This document shows, piece by piece, positions 25,101 through 36,249 of a DNA stretch of 50,550 nucleotides (positions are counted from its first letter, which is position 1; every line of letters begins with the position of its first letter). The stretch is from Candidatus Eremiobacteraceae bacterium. Lineage in GTDB: Bacteria > Vulcanimicrobiota > Vulcanimicrobiia > Eremiobacterales > Eremiobacteraceae. The notes beneath the pieces are model-generated. The model was not told the DNA's origin, made no database searches, and saw only the letters and a list, made by a program, of their open reading frames with translations. Location of the stretch: the NCBI GenBank assembly GCA_035295225.1, contig DATGJI010000003.1:1-50550 (forward strand), in the 5' to 3' direction. Both the position numbers and the translations under genes were made by a program.

Positions 25101-26444
25101 GGCCTCGTGACCGTCGACGACGTCAAAAAACGCTTCGACGCTGCCTATGCGCGCGTGGCCGAAGCCCACGCAAACGTCAAGAAGCGCCTCAAGGAAAACG
25201 GCGGCGCCGACGCAGCCAAGCGGCCCGTCAACGGGCAGGTGGCGTCGAGCCCTGACACGCGTGTTGCTTTGGATGTGCTGCGTTCGCTCAACCGGCAGCT
25301 CGTCGCGGTGCCGGACGGCTTCACCGTGCATCCAAAGCTCGCGAAGCAGCTCGAGCGGCGCAATACGGCGCTCGATCAGGGCGGCGAGATCGATTGGGCC
25401 AACGCGGAGGCGCTCGCCTTTGCTTCGCTGCTCGTCCAAGGTGTGCCGATACGCCTGACCGGTCAGGACACCGAGCGCGGCACGTTCAGCCACCGTCATC
25501 TCGTCTTGCACGACGCGAAGAACGATGCTCGCTATGTGCCGATGCAGCATCTGTCCGGCGCGCGCGCTTCATTCGAGGTCTACAATAGCCCGCTTTCCGA
25601 GTACGCGTGCCTCGGCTTCGAGTACGGCTATAGCACATCTGCGCCCGACGCTCTGATCCTGTGGGAAGCTCAGTTCGGCGATTTCGCGAACGGCGCGCAG
25701 ATCATCATCGATCAGTTCATCTCGGCGGGCTTCGCGAAGTGGGGCCAGACGTCGCGCCTCACGCTTCTTCTGCCGCACGGCTACGAAGGCGCGGGCCCCG
25801 AACACTCCAGCGCCCGCCTCGAGCGTTTTCTGCAACTGGCCAGCGACGGCAATATTCGAATCGCCAACTGCACGACGCCGGCGCAGTATTTCCATCTCCT
25901 GCGCGATCAGGCGCTGACGTCAAAGGCGCGGCCGCTCGTCGTCATGACGCCGAAGAGTCTGCTGCGCATGAAGTTCGCGACCTCGCAGGCCGCGGATCTG
26001 AGCGACGGTTCCCTGCTGCCTATCATCGATGATCCGCTCGTCACGGATCGCAAGGGCGTCAAACGGCTTTTGCTCTGCAGCGGCAAGATCTACTACGATC
26101 TCATCGCCGGCGTCAAGCGGTTGAATCCCCGCGGTCTCGCGATTGCGCGGCTCGAGATGCTGGAGCCGTTCCCGCTCGATGCAGTGATGGCGCTCGTCAA
26201 GTCTTATCCGGATCTCGACCGTGTCACGTGGGTCCAAGAAGAACCGCGCAACATGGGTGCGCGTGCATTCGTCTCGCGGCGCATCCGCGAGAGACTCGCA
26301 CCGCTCGGCATCGCCCTTGACTACGAGGGCCGCCCGGACCGGGCTAGCCCAAGCGAAGGTTATCCCGGGGCTCATGCAGTCGAACAAGAACGCATCGTCA
26401 CGGCAGCGCTCGGACCGCGCCGCGCAGGCGCATCGCCGTCGTGA
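22152..26444 (+). CDS. kgd: Fused 2-oxoglutarate dehydrogenase E2-E1 with two lipoyl-type domains (Kgd/OdhA-like)
   Basis: This TCA-cycle protein of 1430 residues combines dihydrolipoyl succinyltransferase and thiamine-dependent dehydrogenase. The TTG at 22152 has AGGAG 6 bases upstream. Domains in order: lipoyl domain 1 (residues ~5-80, lipoyl Lys46 in TTDKVDVE); Pro/Ala linker; lipoyl-like domain 2 (~105-178), where DANGSLIE replaces the DK site so no lysine remains; peripheral subunit-binding domain (~218-255, SPLARRAAALAGIDIAAV); E2 acyltransferase (~290-530, TYDHRVIQGAESGEF with His499); and E1 (~560-1420, TAHRGRLSL, HGDAAFTGQGVVAEVLNLQG, RRFGHNEADEPAYTQP). Actinobacterial Kgd/OdhA lacks lipoyl and subunit-binding domains; this one keeps them. 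The E3 gene follows with a 4-base overlap. Confidence 0.93.
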   Translation: MPDALVPVVLPSMGESVTQGTVTGIRKAAGDTIAAGETIIDVTTDKVDVEIPSPAAGRIARIVVKDGDTVEVGALLAEIQVSGSENADKPAAESASPAPSPNTTTVEMPSIGEALKRGVVKNWHKAVGDMVERDDVIVEVDANGSLIEIPSPVSGRLTRIIAENGAVVEIGAPLCEIGPTDSVATPAATIASPPAQEESRPKADVPLTAAAPQRSQPVAQCSPLARRAAALAGIDIAAVNGSGPGGAARKSDINAALAAPTPNPAVGQASPAPPDGKTQPHMQPSPNSTALKGPAAALAAAMETSLSIPTATSFRTIAVGVLESRRAALNSALRQAGRSEKISFTHLIAFALARAAREMPGMTASFHRSDRGPERVAGGVQLGLAVDLQRKDGTRLLVVPVIRNAADLTFAAFHAAYEQLVAKARDGKLMPDEFAGATITLTNPGAIGTVASVPRLMAGQGAIIAAGAIGYPPGLAQSPEQLAALNVSKIMTLTSTYDHRVIQGAESGEFLRRIEQLLAGADDFYDHIAQSLNVAMTMEAPAKPAVAAGPSQPLAAQPAESSPDLIAAAAAGMALISRIRTHGHTAASLDPLEGPKDGDPVLDPASLQLDDALAARVPASALRTYAPGNTLAEVLANLRSIYCSTIAYEVEHITSHELRSWLRKQIESGAHVKPLTRERKLELLDRLTRVEAFERYLRKAFLGQKTFSIEGIDALVPMLEELLHLLVDDGVKKLEIGTAHRGRLSLITHVVDRPYEDVLVEFEQAELRGGESQGDVTGDVKYHQGAQGKYSTASGASIDVVLVNNPSHLEAVDGVVVGRTRADQTDRRTPIATIDRSKSAALLVHGDAAFTGQGVVAEVLNLQGLRGYTVGGTVHVIANNQIGFTTEPSDERSTRYASDLAKSVDMPIVHVNADDIEACIGAITLAEQFRRQFARDVLIDLIGYRRFGHNEADEPAYTQPRMYDKIAHHITVREIFAKRLFDEGLVTVDDVKKRFDAAYARVAEAHANVKKRLKENGGADAAKRPVNGQVASSPDTRVALDVLRSLNRQLVAVPDGFTVHPKLAKQLERRNTALDQGGEIDWANAEALAFASLLVQGVPIRLTGQDTERGTFSHRHLVLHDAKNDARYVPMQHLSGARASFEVYNSPLSEYACLGFEYGYSTSAPDALILWEAQFGDFANGAQIIIDQFISAGFAKWGQTSRLTLLLPHGYEGAGPEHSSARLERFLQLASDGNIRIANCTTPAQYFHLLRDQALTSKARPLVVMTPKSLLRMKFATSQAADLSDGSLLPIIDDPLVTDRKGVKRLLLCSGKIYYDLIAGVKRLNPRGLAIARLEMLEPFPLDAVMALVKSYPDLDRVTWVQEEPRNMGARAFVSRRIRERLAPLGIALDYEGRPDRASPSEGYPGAHAVEQERIVTAALGPRRAGASPS

Positions 26445-27811
26445 GCGCGCGCGTCGTCGTCCTCGGGGGCGGGCCGGCAGGCGACGTCGCGGCACTGCGC
26501 GCCGCGCAACTCGGCGCTTCGTCCACGATGATCGAGCGCGCCGAAGTCGGCGGCACGTGCTTGAACTGGGGCTGTGTTCCGACGAAGGCGCTTCTTGCGA
26601 GCGCCGATGTGCTGCGCACGGTGCGCAATGCCGCGGAGTTCGGAGTCACGGTCGGCGAACCGAAGATCGACTTCGGACGGATGATGCAGCGCAAAGAAGA
26701 CATCGTACTCAAAATGCGCGGCGGCGTCGAGGCGGCGTGCAAACGCAAGAAGGTCGCGGTCATCCACGGCCAAGGCGTGATCGAGGGCGACGCCGTCGTG
26801 GTCGACGGAAAACGCTACTCGTTCGACAGTCTTATCGTGGCGGTCGGCACGGAACCGGTCGGTCTGCCGGGTCTCGATATGCACCATCCGGCGGTTATGA
26901 CCTCAAATGACGTGCTGCGTTTGACCGCGATACCCAAGCGGCTCGTCATCATCGGCGGCGGCATCATCGGCTGCGAATTCGCAAGCCTCTTTGCCGCCCT
27001 CGGTTCCGATATCACGGTCGTCGAGCTCTTGCCGCGCATCCTCGCGGCCGTCGACGCAAAAACCACCGCGTATTTTCAGCGCATCGTCGAAAAAGAGGGC
27101 GTCAAGTTTCTCACCGGCCGAAAAGTGGCCGCCGTGGATGACTATCGCAAGAACGGCATCACGATCAAGCTGGACGACGGCACGAAACTCGATTGTGACA
27201 AGCTGCTCGTCTCCGTTGGCCGCACACCCTTGACGAAGGGGATCGGCCTTGAAGCAGCCGGTGTCGCCCTTGACGCGCGCGGCAACATAGTCGTCGACGA
27301 ATTTCTGCAGACAGCCAATCCGAAGATCTACGCGATCGGCGACTGCATCGGGGGGCTGCAGCTCGCGCACAAAGGATCGGCGGAAGGTCATCGCGCCGCC
27401 GAGAATGCGCTCGGTCACGACCGCATGCCGATGGACTACACCGTTGTGCCAAGCTGCATCTATACGCATCCCGAGATCGCGATGGTCGGTCTCAACGCCG
27501 ACACGGCGAAGGAAGCAGGTCTTGAGACCGTCATCGGTCAGGCGCGATTCGTGGGATCCGCCAAAGCTCTGGCTGAAGGCCAGCCGGACGGCTTTGCGCA
27601 GATCATCGCCGACAAGGCAACGGGGCGCATCTTGGGCGCGACGATCGTGGGCGCACATGCCGTCGAATTGATCCACGAGGTCGCTGTCGCAATGGCCGAC
27701 GCACTGACGCTTGCCGAACTCGGGTCGATCATCCACGCGCACCCGACGGTGAGCGAGATGGTGATGGACGCGGCGCAAGCGGGCATCGGGGCGGCACCAT
27801 ACCTGTCGTGA
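26441..27811 (+). CDS. lpdA: Dihydrolipoyl dehydrogenase (E3)
   Basis: This flavoprotein reoxidises the dihydrolipoyl arm and reduces NAD+. The 456 residues start at a GTG that overlaps the kgd stop (GTGA). The FAD motif is VVLGGGPAGDVAALRAAQLG, and the redox-active disulfide is in GGTCLNWGCVPTKALL. The NAD site is RLVIIGGGIIGCEFASLFA, the FAD-side motif KIYAIGDCIGG, and the dimer-interface HAHPTVSEMVMDA provides the catalytic His-Glu pair. Together with the fused E2-E1 it completes a 2-oxoglutarate dehydrogenase complex in one transcription unit. It may also serve other lipoyl complexes encoded elsewhere. Confidence 0.95.
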   Translation: MSARVVVLGGGPAGDVAALRAAQLGASSTMIERAEVGGTCLNWGCVPTKALLASADVLRTVRNAAEFGVTVGEPKIDFGRMMQRKEDIVLKMRGGVEAACKRKKVAVIHGQGVIEGDAVVVDGKRYSFDSLIVAVGTEPVGLPGLDMHHPAVMTSNDVLRLTAIPKRLVIIGGGIIGCEFASLFAALGSDITVVELLPRILAAVDAKTTAYFQRIVEKEGVKFLTGRKVAAVDDYRKNGITIKLDDGTKLDCDKLLVSVGRTPLTKGIGLEAAGVALDARGNIVVDEFLQTANPKIYAIGDCIGGLQLAHKGSAEGHRAAENALGHDRMPMDYTVVPSCIYTHPEIAMVGLNADTAKEAGLETVIGQARFVGSAKALAEGQPDGFAQIIADKATGRILGATIVGAHAVELIHEVAVAMADALTLAELGSIIHAHPTVSEMVMDAAQAGIGAAPYLS

Positions 27812-27824
27812 TTTTGTGAGCCGC

Positions 27825-28013
27825 ATGAAGCGGTATGCCGCGATCGTGCTCGCGGCGGTGCCGGCGATTGCGCTGACCCTCGCGATTCCCTTTGCAAATC
27901 GGATGGAACCGAGCGTCGGCGGCGCGCCGTTTCTGCTGCTTTGGATCGTGGGCTGGGTCGTCGCGGCGCCAATCTGTCTGTTCTGCATCTCGAGGCTGGA
28001 GCGGCGCGCGTGA
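27825..28013 (+). CDS. Small DUF3311-type membrane protein paired with symporter
   Basis: The protein has 62 residues from the ATG at 27825 (a GTG at 27816 would add three). It has two hydrophobic helices, YAAIVLAAVPAIALTLAIPF and FLLLWIVGWVVAAPICLFCI, with a short PFANRMEPSVGG connection and a basic end RLERRA. This is the size and pattern of DUF3311 proteins. These are regularly encoded just before sodium:solute symporters and thought to be accessory subunits. Its stop overlaps the symporter GTG by 4 bases, matching that arrangement. Confidence 0.8.
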   Translation: MKRYAAIVLAAVPAIALTLAIPFANRMEPSVGGAPFLLLWIVGWVVAAPICLFCISRLERRA

Positions 28014-29476
28014 CGAGCGCTTTCATCGCGCTCGGCATCGTGGCGGTCGTGATCATCGCGGCGGTCACCCTTGGCGTCATCGCGGCGCGCGCGAATCTCA
28101 ACTCGCCCACGGACTTTGTGGTGGGCGGCAGGTCCCTAGGCTCGGTGCTGCTCTGGCTGCTCATGGCCGGCGAGATCTACACGAGTTTCACATTTCTCGG
28201 CGCCGCCGGATACGCGTATGGCCTCGGGGCGCCCGCGTTCTACATCCTCTGCTACGGCCCCGTCGCGTATATCATCGGATACTTCCTGACGCCGAAGATC
28301 CGAAGTGTCGGAGCCGCGTTCGGCATGATAACGCAGCCGGATATTTTCCGCGCTCGTTACGGCAGCCAGGCGTTGGCCGGGCTTGCCGCGCTCGTCGGAT
28401 TCTTCTTCCTCATACCGTATATCACGCTGCAGCTGACCGGTCTGCAGCTTTTGTTATCCATCGCAGGATACGGTTTCGTCGAACCCTACGTCGCGGTCGC
28501 GGTCGCAGTCGCGCTCATCACCGGATTTGTCTGGGCGACCGGGTTACGGGGCACGGCGTGGGCAAGCGTTCTCAAAGACACGCTCGTCTTGGCCGCGGCG
28601 ATATTCGCGGGCATCGTGTTGCCGCTGCATGCGGCGGGCGGATGGGGAGGAATGCTCCGTGCTGTGACGTCGTCGCATCCCGGTTGGCTCACGCTTTCGC
28701 CCGGGGCTTCCCCTCACGGTGTCGCTTGGTTCGTCACATCGGTGATCGTCTCCGCAGCCGGATTCTTCATGTGGCCGCCTTCAACGGCAGCGATCTTCAG
28801 TTCAAAGAGCGGCGATGCGTTGCGGCGCAACGCGATGCTTCTCCCCTTGTACAGTCTATTGATCGTCTTCGTGCTCTTCGCCGGATTTGCCGCGCTGCTG
28901 ATCATGCCCGGCCTGAAGGGCACTGCCGGCGACCAAGCGTTCATGCTCTCGATCAGACAGATCTACCCGGCGTGGCTGCTCGGTCTTGTCGCTGCGGCCG
29001 GCTGTTTGGCGGCGCTCGTGCCCGTGAGCGCGCAACTTCTTGCCGCAGCGAGTATCTTCGCCAAGAATATCGCCGGAGATATGCTGCACGCGCCGTCAGA
29101 CGATCGCTCGCGCACGCGGCTGACGCGCATTTTGGTGATCGTTCTCGCCCTCCTGGCGTACGGTTTGTGGTTCGCGCTCAAAGTGTATCTCGTGGATCTG
29201 CTGCTGTATGCGTATAACGGCATCGTGCAATTCTTGCCGGGTACGCTTTTGGCATTCGGCTGGCGGCGCACGACTGCGTGGGGTGTCGGAAGCGGTATCG
29301 TGGCCGGCATCGGTGTGCTTATCGCGGCGAATTGGCTCGGTGCTCTGATGCACGGCATGAATCCCGGCATCGTCGCGCTCGCCGTCAACTTCGCGGTCAC
29401 GATCGCGGTGAGCACGCTCACGGCGCCGCCGCCTGCGGACGTCATCGACCGTTTCATTGCCGCCAGCAACGATTGA
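28010..29476 (+). CDS. Sodium:solute symporter family permease
   Basis: This integral membrane transporter has 488 residues and about 13 helices. It starts at a GTG overlapping the DUF3311-type gene. Family features are DFVVGGRSLGSVLLWLLMAG (N-terminal signature), the discontinuous first helix with AGEIYTSFTFLGAAGYAYG, ITQPDIFRARYGS, and MWPPSTAAIFSSKSGD near the Na2-site region. In pairs of this type known members carry monocarboxylates such as pyruvate, lactate or acetate. The adjacent 2-oxoglutarate dehydrogenase genes make a carboxylate substrate plausible but do not prove it. It ends 114 bases before the next operon. Confidence 0.88.
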   Translation: MTSAFIALGIVAVVIIAAVTLGVIAARANLNSPTDFVVGGRSLGSVLLWLLMAGEIYTSFTFLGAAGYAYGLGAPAFYILCYGPVAYIIGYFLTPKIRSVGAAFGMITQPDIFRARYGSQALAGLAALVGFFFLIPYITLQLTGLQLLLSIAGYGFVEPYVAVAVAVALITGFVWATGLRGTAWASVLKDTLVLAAAIFAGIVLPLHAAGGWGGMLRAVTSSHPGWLTLSPGASPHGVAWFVTSVIVSAAGFFMWPPSTAAIFSSKSGDALRRNAMLLPLYSLLIVFVLFAGFAALLIMPGLKGTAGDQAFMLSIRQIYPAWLLGLVAAAGCLAALVPVSAQLLAAASIFAKNIAGDMLHAPSDDRSRTRLTRILVIVLALLAYGLWFALKVYLVDLLLYAYNGIVQFLPGTLLAFGWRRTTAWGVGSGIVAGIGVLIAANWLGALMHGMNPGIVALAVNFAVTIAVSTLTAPPPADVIDRFIAASND

Positions 29477-29590
29477 GGGGACCCCTCGCCGCGTCGTAGT
29501 GGGGCAGGCAAGACGGCGCCGCGGCCGCGACGAAGCATGGCGCTCAACGACCGGCGGCGCTTGGCGCCGGCATACGAGGAGGTTATCCCG

Positions 29591-30139
29591 ATGCGGCTAG
29601 GATCAATAGCTTTCGTCTTCGTGCTTGCGCTCGCACTCGGCGCGTGCTCGTCATCGCAAAAATCGACCGCCAGCACAGACACGAGCACTGCGCCGGCAGA
29701 CACGAGCGCAAGCGGTACCGCGACGGCCGACGCGAATGCCGGCGGCGGCACCGCTTCGAACTCCGGCGGCTCGATGACGATCAACACCAAAGAAGGCTCG
29801 GTCAGTATGGGTACAAACGTGGACGCGTCAAAGATCGGCGTTCCCGTGTATCCCGGCGCGACGGCCGCGGGCGGCGGCGGATGGTCCGTTCAATCCAAAG
29901 AGGGCACGGGCCAAGTCGTCTCACTGACCACGAACGATTCTTTCGGCAAAGTCGAAGCTTGGTATAAGGCGCAATTCCCGGCGGGCAGCGAGGTCATGAA
30001 CGTCTCGAGCGGGTCCACCTCGTCCGCCGTCTTCCAGGTGGGCAAGACGACCGACAAAGACCAGCAGAGCGTCGAGATCTCAAGCGACGGCACAAAGACC
30101 ACGATCGTCTTGAGCCATAAGACCACGACCGGATCGTGA
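29591..30139 (+). CDS. Predicted lipoprotein, paralogue of next gene
   Basis: The protein has 182 residues. The ATG at 29591 is chosen over an in-frame ATG 18 codons upstream because AGGAGG lies 8 bases before it and it begins a clean lipoprotein signal (MRLGSIAFVFVLALALGAC, lipobox LGAC). A Ser/Thr/Ala-rich low-complexity linker (residues ~22-60) follows. A compact C-terminal domain comes next: SKIGVPVYPGAT, VVSLTTNDSFGKVEAWYKAQFP, then beta-strands with alternating Ser/Thr. This module is repeated in the neighbouring gene product (SLGVPLYPDAV, TVDSYAQVNAWYKAHLPGDA). The function is unknown. It probably sits on the periplasmic face of a membrane. The GTGA overlap with the next gene indicates co-translation. 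Confidence 0.78.
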   Translation: MRLGSIAFVFVLALALGACSSSQKSTASTDTSTAPADTSASGTATADANAGGGTASNSGGSMTINTKEGSVSMGTNVDASKIGVPVYPGATAAGGGGWSVQSKEGTGQVVSLTTNDSFGKVEAWYKAQFPAGSEVMNVSSGSTSSAVFQVGKTTDKDQQSVEISSDGTKTTIVLSHKTTTGS

Positions 30140-30678
30140 GACCATTCGTCACGGCGCTTGCCGCGACGACGATCATCTCGTGCGCGGCGTGCGGCCGCGC
30201 GACATCGGAGAACAGCGGTGCCGCCGCTCGCGCGCCCCAAGCGGCGGGTACCCCATCGCCTGCAGCAGCGGCCGCAACTTCAGCAGCAACGCCTTCGTCG
30301 CTGACTTTTTCGGACAAGAGCGGTACGGTCAAGATCGGACAGGGCGCCGTCGATCCATCATCGCTCGGCGTGCCGCTCTATCCCGATGCCGTGCAAGATC
30401 CGAGCAGCAGCTCGTCGAGCGTCGCGGCGGATGGCTCGACGAAGATCACCACGCTCTCGACCGTCGACTCGTACGCGCAAGTCAACGCCTGGTACAAGGC
30501 GCATCTGCCTGGCGATGCGCAAGCATCGCACCTCAGCGTTGGCGCTGAATCGACAACGTCGTATCAGTGGACGCGAGGTGACGGCCGTGAAAACCGGGTG
30601 GTGACGGTCAGCACCAACTACGGCAAACCCATCATCACGATCAGCGTCTCGATAGACACCGCGACTCCCGCGCCTTGA
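30136..30678 (+). CDS. Predicted lipoprotein, second paralogue
   Basis: The protein has 180 residues with a GTG start overlapping the upstream stop. The N-terminus (RPFVTALAATTIISCAAC) is a shorter lipoprotein-like signal with a plausible lipobox SCAAC. An Ala/Pro/Ser linker precedes the same C-terminal domain as its neighbour: PSSLGVPLYPDAVQDP, ITTLSTVDSYAQVNAWYKAH, and a final strand pair (VVTVSTNYGKPIITISVSI). The order of conserved elements (V/LYPxA, then a strand, then W-Y-K) is identical. This points to tandem duplication. It ends 16 bases before the convergent rlmI gene. Function unknown. Confidence 0.75.
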   Translation: MRPFVTALAATTIISCAACGRATSENSGAAARAPQAAGTPSPAAAAATSAATPSSLTFSDKSGTVKIGQGAVDPSSLGVPLYPDAVQDPSSSSSSVAADGSTKITTLSTVDSYAQVNAWYKAHLPGDAQASHLSVGAESTTSYQWTRGDGRENRVVTVSTNYGKPIITISVSIDTATPAP

Positions 30679-30694
30679 AGGAGCGCGTCCGCGT

Positions 30695-31857
30695 TCAAAG
30701 CGCGCGGAGAATCACGCACTTCAGATAGGATGTCTCCGGCGCATCGAGCGAGACCGGATGATCGGGCGGGTGCCCGCGTTCTTCGACGATCTGCATCGAG
30801 CGCCCGGCGTCGGCTGCGGCGCTCCAAAGAACGCCGAGAAAATCGCGCGGCGACAGCGGCCGCGAGCATGAGCACGTCACGAGGACGCCGCCGGGTTCGA
30901 GCATCTTGATCGCGCGCAGGTTGATCTCTTTGTAGCCGCGCGTCGCTGATTCGAGCGTCGCCTTACCGCGAGCGAAAGCCGGCGGGTCCAAGATGATCTG
31001 TCCGAACGTCTTGCCGGTGTCACTTGCGTCGCGAAGATATGTGAAGCAATTCGCTTCGACGACCTCCGAATCCGGAAAGCCATTGAGAGACATGTTCTCG
31101 CGCGCGAGGCGGCAGGCATCCGCAGAGATGTCGACAGACGTGACGGCGCTGGCCCCTGCAAGCGCAGCATGGACGCTGAATCCGCCGCTGTAGGCGAAGC
31201 AGTTCAACACGGAGCGGTTCCGCGAATACGCCGCCGCGGCTGCGCGATTGAGCCGCTGATCTAAGAAGAGCCCGGTCTTCTGTCCTCGCTCGATGTCCAC
31301 GAGCAGCCGCGCCGCGCCTTCGCCGATCTCGATCTTGTCCTTCGGCGGGTCGCCGAAGAGCGCTCCAGTGCGTTGCTGCAACCCTTCCAGTTCGCGCTCG
31401 GGCACATCGCTTCGTTCGAAGATCGCGTGGGGCGCATAGGATTCTTTGAGCGCGTCCACGATCGTCTCGCGCACGGATTCGATGCCGAGCGTGGAGATCT
31501 GCACGGCGAGCCAGCGCGCGTACGCATCCACGACAAGCCCGGGCAAGCCGTCGCCTTCGGCGTTGACGAGCCGCACGGCGCCGGCCTCGGGCTGCTGGCC
31601 GCGCCTCGCAACCGCTTCTCCCACCCGGCGTCTCCACCACGATGCATCGACCGGTTCGTCGCGCCACGTCAATACGCGCAGAACTATCTTGGAGCGGCGG
31701 TTGCAGTACGCGCGCGCGAGGAACGCACCGCGATGGTCGAGGACGGTCGCGACCTCACCGTCCTTGACGCTCTGGGGCAGCTCTGCGATCTCTCCCGCGA
31801 ATATCCATGGATGCCGGGCGCGTTCGGGCCGCCGCGATCTGAGACGCGCCGCGGTGC

Positions 31858-31861
<4 letters not shown>
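30695..31861 (-). CDS. rlmI: 23S rRNA m5C methyltransferase (RlmI/RlmK-L C-terminal family)
   Basis: This SAM-dependent RNA methyltransferase has 388 residues. An N-terminal PUA domain ([30 protein letters not shown]) is followed by a middle EEHEE-type domain and then the Rossmann fold. Motifs are [31 protein letters not shown] (SAM site), [21 protein letters not shown], and the catalytic-cysteine motif [11 protein letters not shown]. coli RlmI methylates C1962 of 23S rRNA; the order here fits that enzyme. The start is a TTG overlapping the clpB stop (TTGA), giving the sequence [13 protein letters not shown] before the PUA core. It is coupled to clpB, an unusual partnership that may reflect stress expression. 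Confidence 0.88.
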
Positions 31862-34449
<2,588 letters not shown>

Positions 34450-34578
34450 GCCTTCTCCATTGGGCTGGGCGCCATACGTTCTGTAGCGGCAGGCTTTGCT
34501 CTTGTCTCGCACGAGCGCTCGCCGGAAGGCAGTCGCCGGTACCCCGATGTAAGTGATTGGACGTTATCGGAGGCGTAG

Positions 34579-36114
34579 ATGAGCGTAGCACCTCTCACGA
34601 TGAGTAAGGGCACGAAGTGGGCTGCCTGGAGCGTTGCCGCTGTCGTCGCAGCGGTCCACTTCGCGGTCGCCGGTCAGTACGACGCGTTCCGCAACGAGTT
34701 GTATTTCATCATCTGCGGTCGACATCCGGCGTTCGGTTACGTGGACCAGCCTCCGTTCGTGCCTATTCTCGCAGCGTTGACGCAGCTCGGCGGCATCAGC
34801 GTATGGCTGCTGCGCTTGCCCGCCGTGATCGCGGCCGTGGCCCTCGTGCCGCTCACGGTGGCCTTCGCGCGGCTCCTCGGTGCGACCGCGCGCGGCGCGT
34901 GGCTGGCGGCGGCGGCAGCGGCGAGCGCTCCTCTCGTCACGGCCATGACCGCGACGTTGACGACGTCCACGTTTGAGCCGCTCGACTTCACCGCCGTTGC
35001 TTACCTCGTCGCGCGTGCTGTGATTCGCGGAGAGCAGCGAGCCTTCTGGTGGGCCGGTGCGATCGCAGGCCTCGCGTTTGAGACCAAGTACGGAATTCTC
35101 TTGTGGGCATTCGGCCTTGCCGTCGGAGTCTTGTTGACTTCCCATCGTCAGATCTTTCGATCGCGCGATCTGTGGATCGGCGTCGGGATCGCCGTGCTGA
35201 TCGCGGCGCCGAACGTGGCGTGGCAGGCGACGCAGGGCTTTCCGTTCCTCGAACTCGTGCGTAACGACAACAGCGGAAACTTCATCGGAACGCCGCTCGT
35301 CTTCTTCATCGGCCAGATATTCTTGGTCAGTCCTCTTCTTGCGCCGCTTTGGATCACCGCCATCATCGCTCCGTTCGCGGCGTCGCGCCTCGCGCCGTTC
35401 AGGTTCCTTTCGATAGCGTTCGTCGTCACAGCCATCTTGATACTCATCACGCACGGCAAGGCGTACTACCTTGCCGGCGGATACCCGACGATGTTCGCGC
35501 TCGGTGCCGCGGCGTGTACCGGCCTGTGGCGCTGGTTCGTCGCAGTATGGGCGGTGCTTGCTGCCGCGAACGGCGCTGCTGCTCTGCCCTATGTGCTGCC
35601 CGTCATGTCGCCGCCCAAACTTCAGCAGATGCTCAATCGTATAGGCAACCGGCCGCCGCCGCTTGAGCGGGCAGGTATCGGCGCGCCGCTCATGCAGGTG
35701 TTCTCGGACGAGTTCGGCTGGCGCGATCTTGCCGCCGGCGTCGGCGACGTCTATCGCGGTTTGCCGCCGGCCGATCAGGCGAAAGCGGCGATTTTCGCTT
35801 CGAATTACGGCGAGGCGGCGGCGATCGATTTCTACGGCGCCGGATTGCCGCCGGCGCTGAGCGGGAACAATCAATACTATCTCTGGGGTCCGCACGGATA
35901 CGACGGCTCGGTCGTCATTGCGGTCAACGTCGATCCGCAAGCCTGGGCCGCGATGTGCGATTCGGCGCGTGTGGTCGCGCGATTCGGCACCTCTCCCTAC
36001 GAGATGCCGTACGAGCACGATCGGCCCATCGTTCTGTGCCGCGGCATGCATCCGCCGCTGCCGGCGGTTTGGCCGCAATTCAAGCACTACGGGGTGGAAA
36101 ATATCGGGATGTGA
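34579..36114 (+). CDS. GT39-like membrane glycosyltransferase (ArnT/PMT family)
   Basis: This integral membrane protein has 511 residues, preceded by GGAGG 7 bases before the ATG. The first periplasmic loop carries the family pattern RNELYFIICGRHPAFGYVDQPPFVP; the acidic residues D/E there normally bind metal and lipid-linked sugar. About 9-10 helices follow (for example LPAVIAAVALVPLTVAF, AFWWAGAIAGLAFETKYG, GKAYYLAGGYPTMFALGAAA). A C-terminal periplasmic domain (~residues 345-511) has no recognised family. Such enzymes move a sugar from polyprenyl phosphate to a protein, lipid or polysaccharide. The acceptor is unknown. It is divergent from clpB, and the next gene starts 135 bases downstream. 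Confidence 0.82.
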   Translation: MSVAPLTMSKGTKWAAWSVAAVVAAVHFAVAGQYDAFRNELYFIICGRHPAFGYVDQPPFVPILAALTQLGGISVWLLRLPAVIAAVALVPLTVAFARLLGATARGAWLAAAAAASAPLVTAMTATLTTSTFEPLDFTAVAYLVARAVIRGEQRAFWWAGAIAGLAFETKYGILLWAFGLAVGVLLTSHRQIFRSRDLWIGVGIAVLIAAPNVAWQATQGFPFLELVRNDNSGNFIGTPLVFFIGQIFLVSPLLAPLWITAIIAPFAASRLAPFRFLSIAFVVTAILILITHGKAYYLAGGYPTMFALGAAACTGLWRWFVAVWAVLAAANGAAALPYVLPVMSPPKLQQMLNRIGNRPPPLERAGIGAPLMQVFSDEFGWRDLAAGVGDVYRGLPPADQAKAAIFASNYGEAAAIDFYGAGLPPALSGNNQYYLWGPHGYDGSVVIAVNVDPQAWAAMCDSARVVARFGTSPYEMPYEHDRPIVLCRGMHPPLPAVWPQFKHYGVENIGM

Positions 36115-36249
36115 CGGCGAGGTACCGACGCCGGGGCGAGCGCTCTTGCCATTGTCCGGCGTTCTCGTGAAACGAATGTTCGGCTTTCCGCCGCGGCCAG
36201 TATCGAGTACAATGGCCTCTATACCCGCCACCGACTAAAGGAACCGCCT

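Noticed and set aside
34450-34578. Heat-shock operator before clpB
   Set aside because: No CIRCE (TTAGCACTC-N9-GAGTGCTAA) or HAIR inverted repeat is visible in the divergent region.
34564-36231. Long minus-strand open frame (555 codons) opposite the GT39-like gene
   Set aside because: Composition is Arg/Asp/Gly-rich as in antisense frames of high-GC genes, with no domain, while the plus strand gives a coherent membrane protein with a good Shine-Dalgarno.
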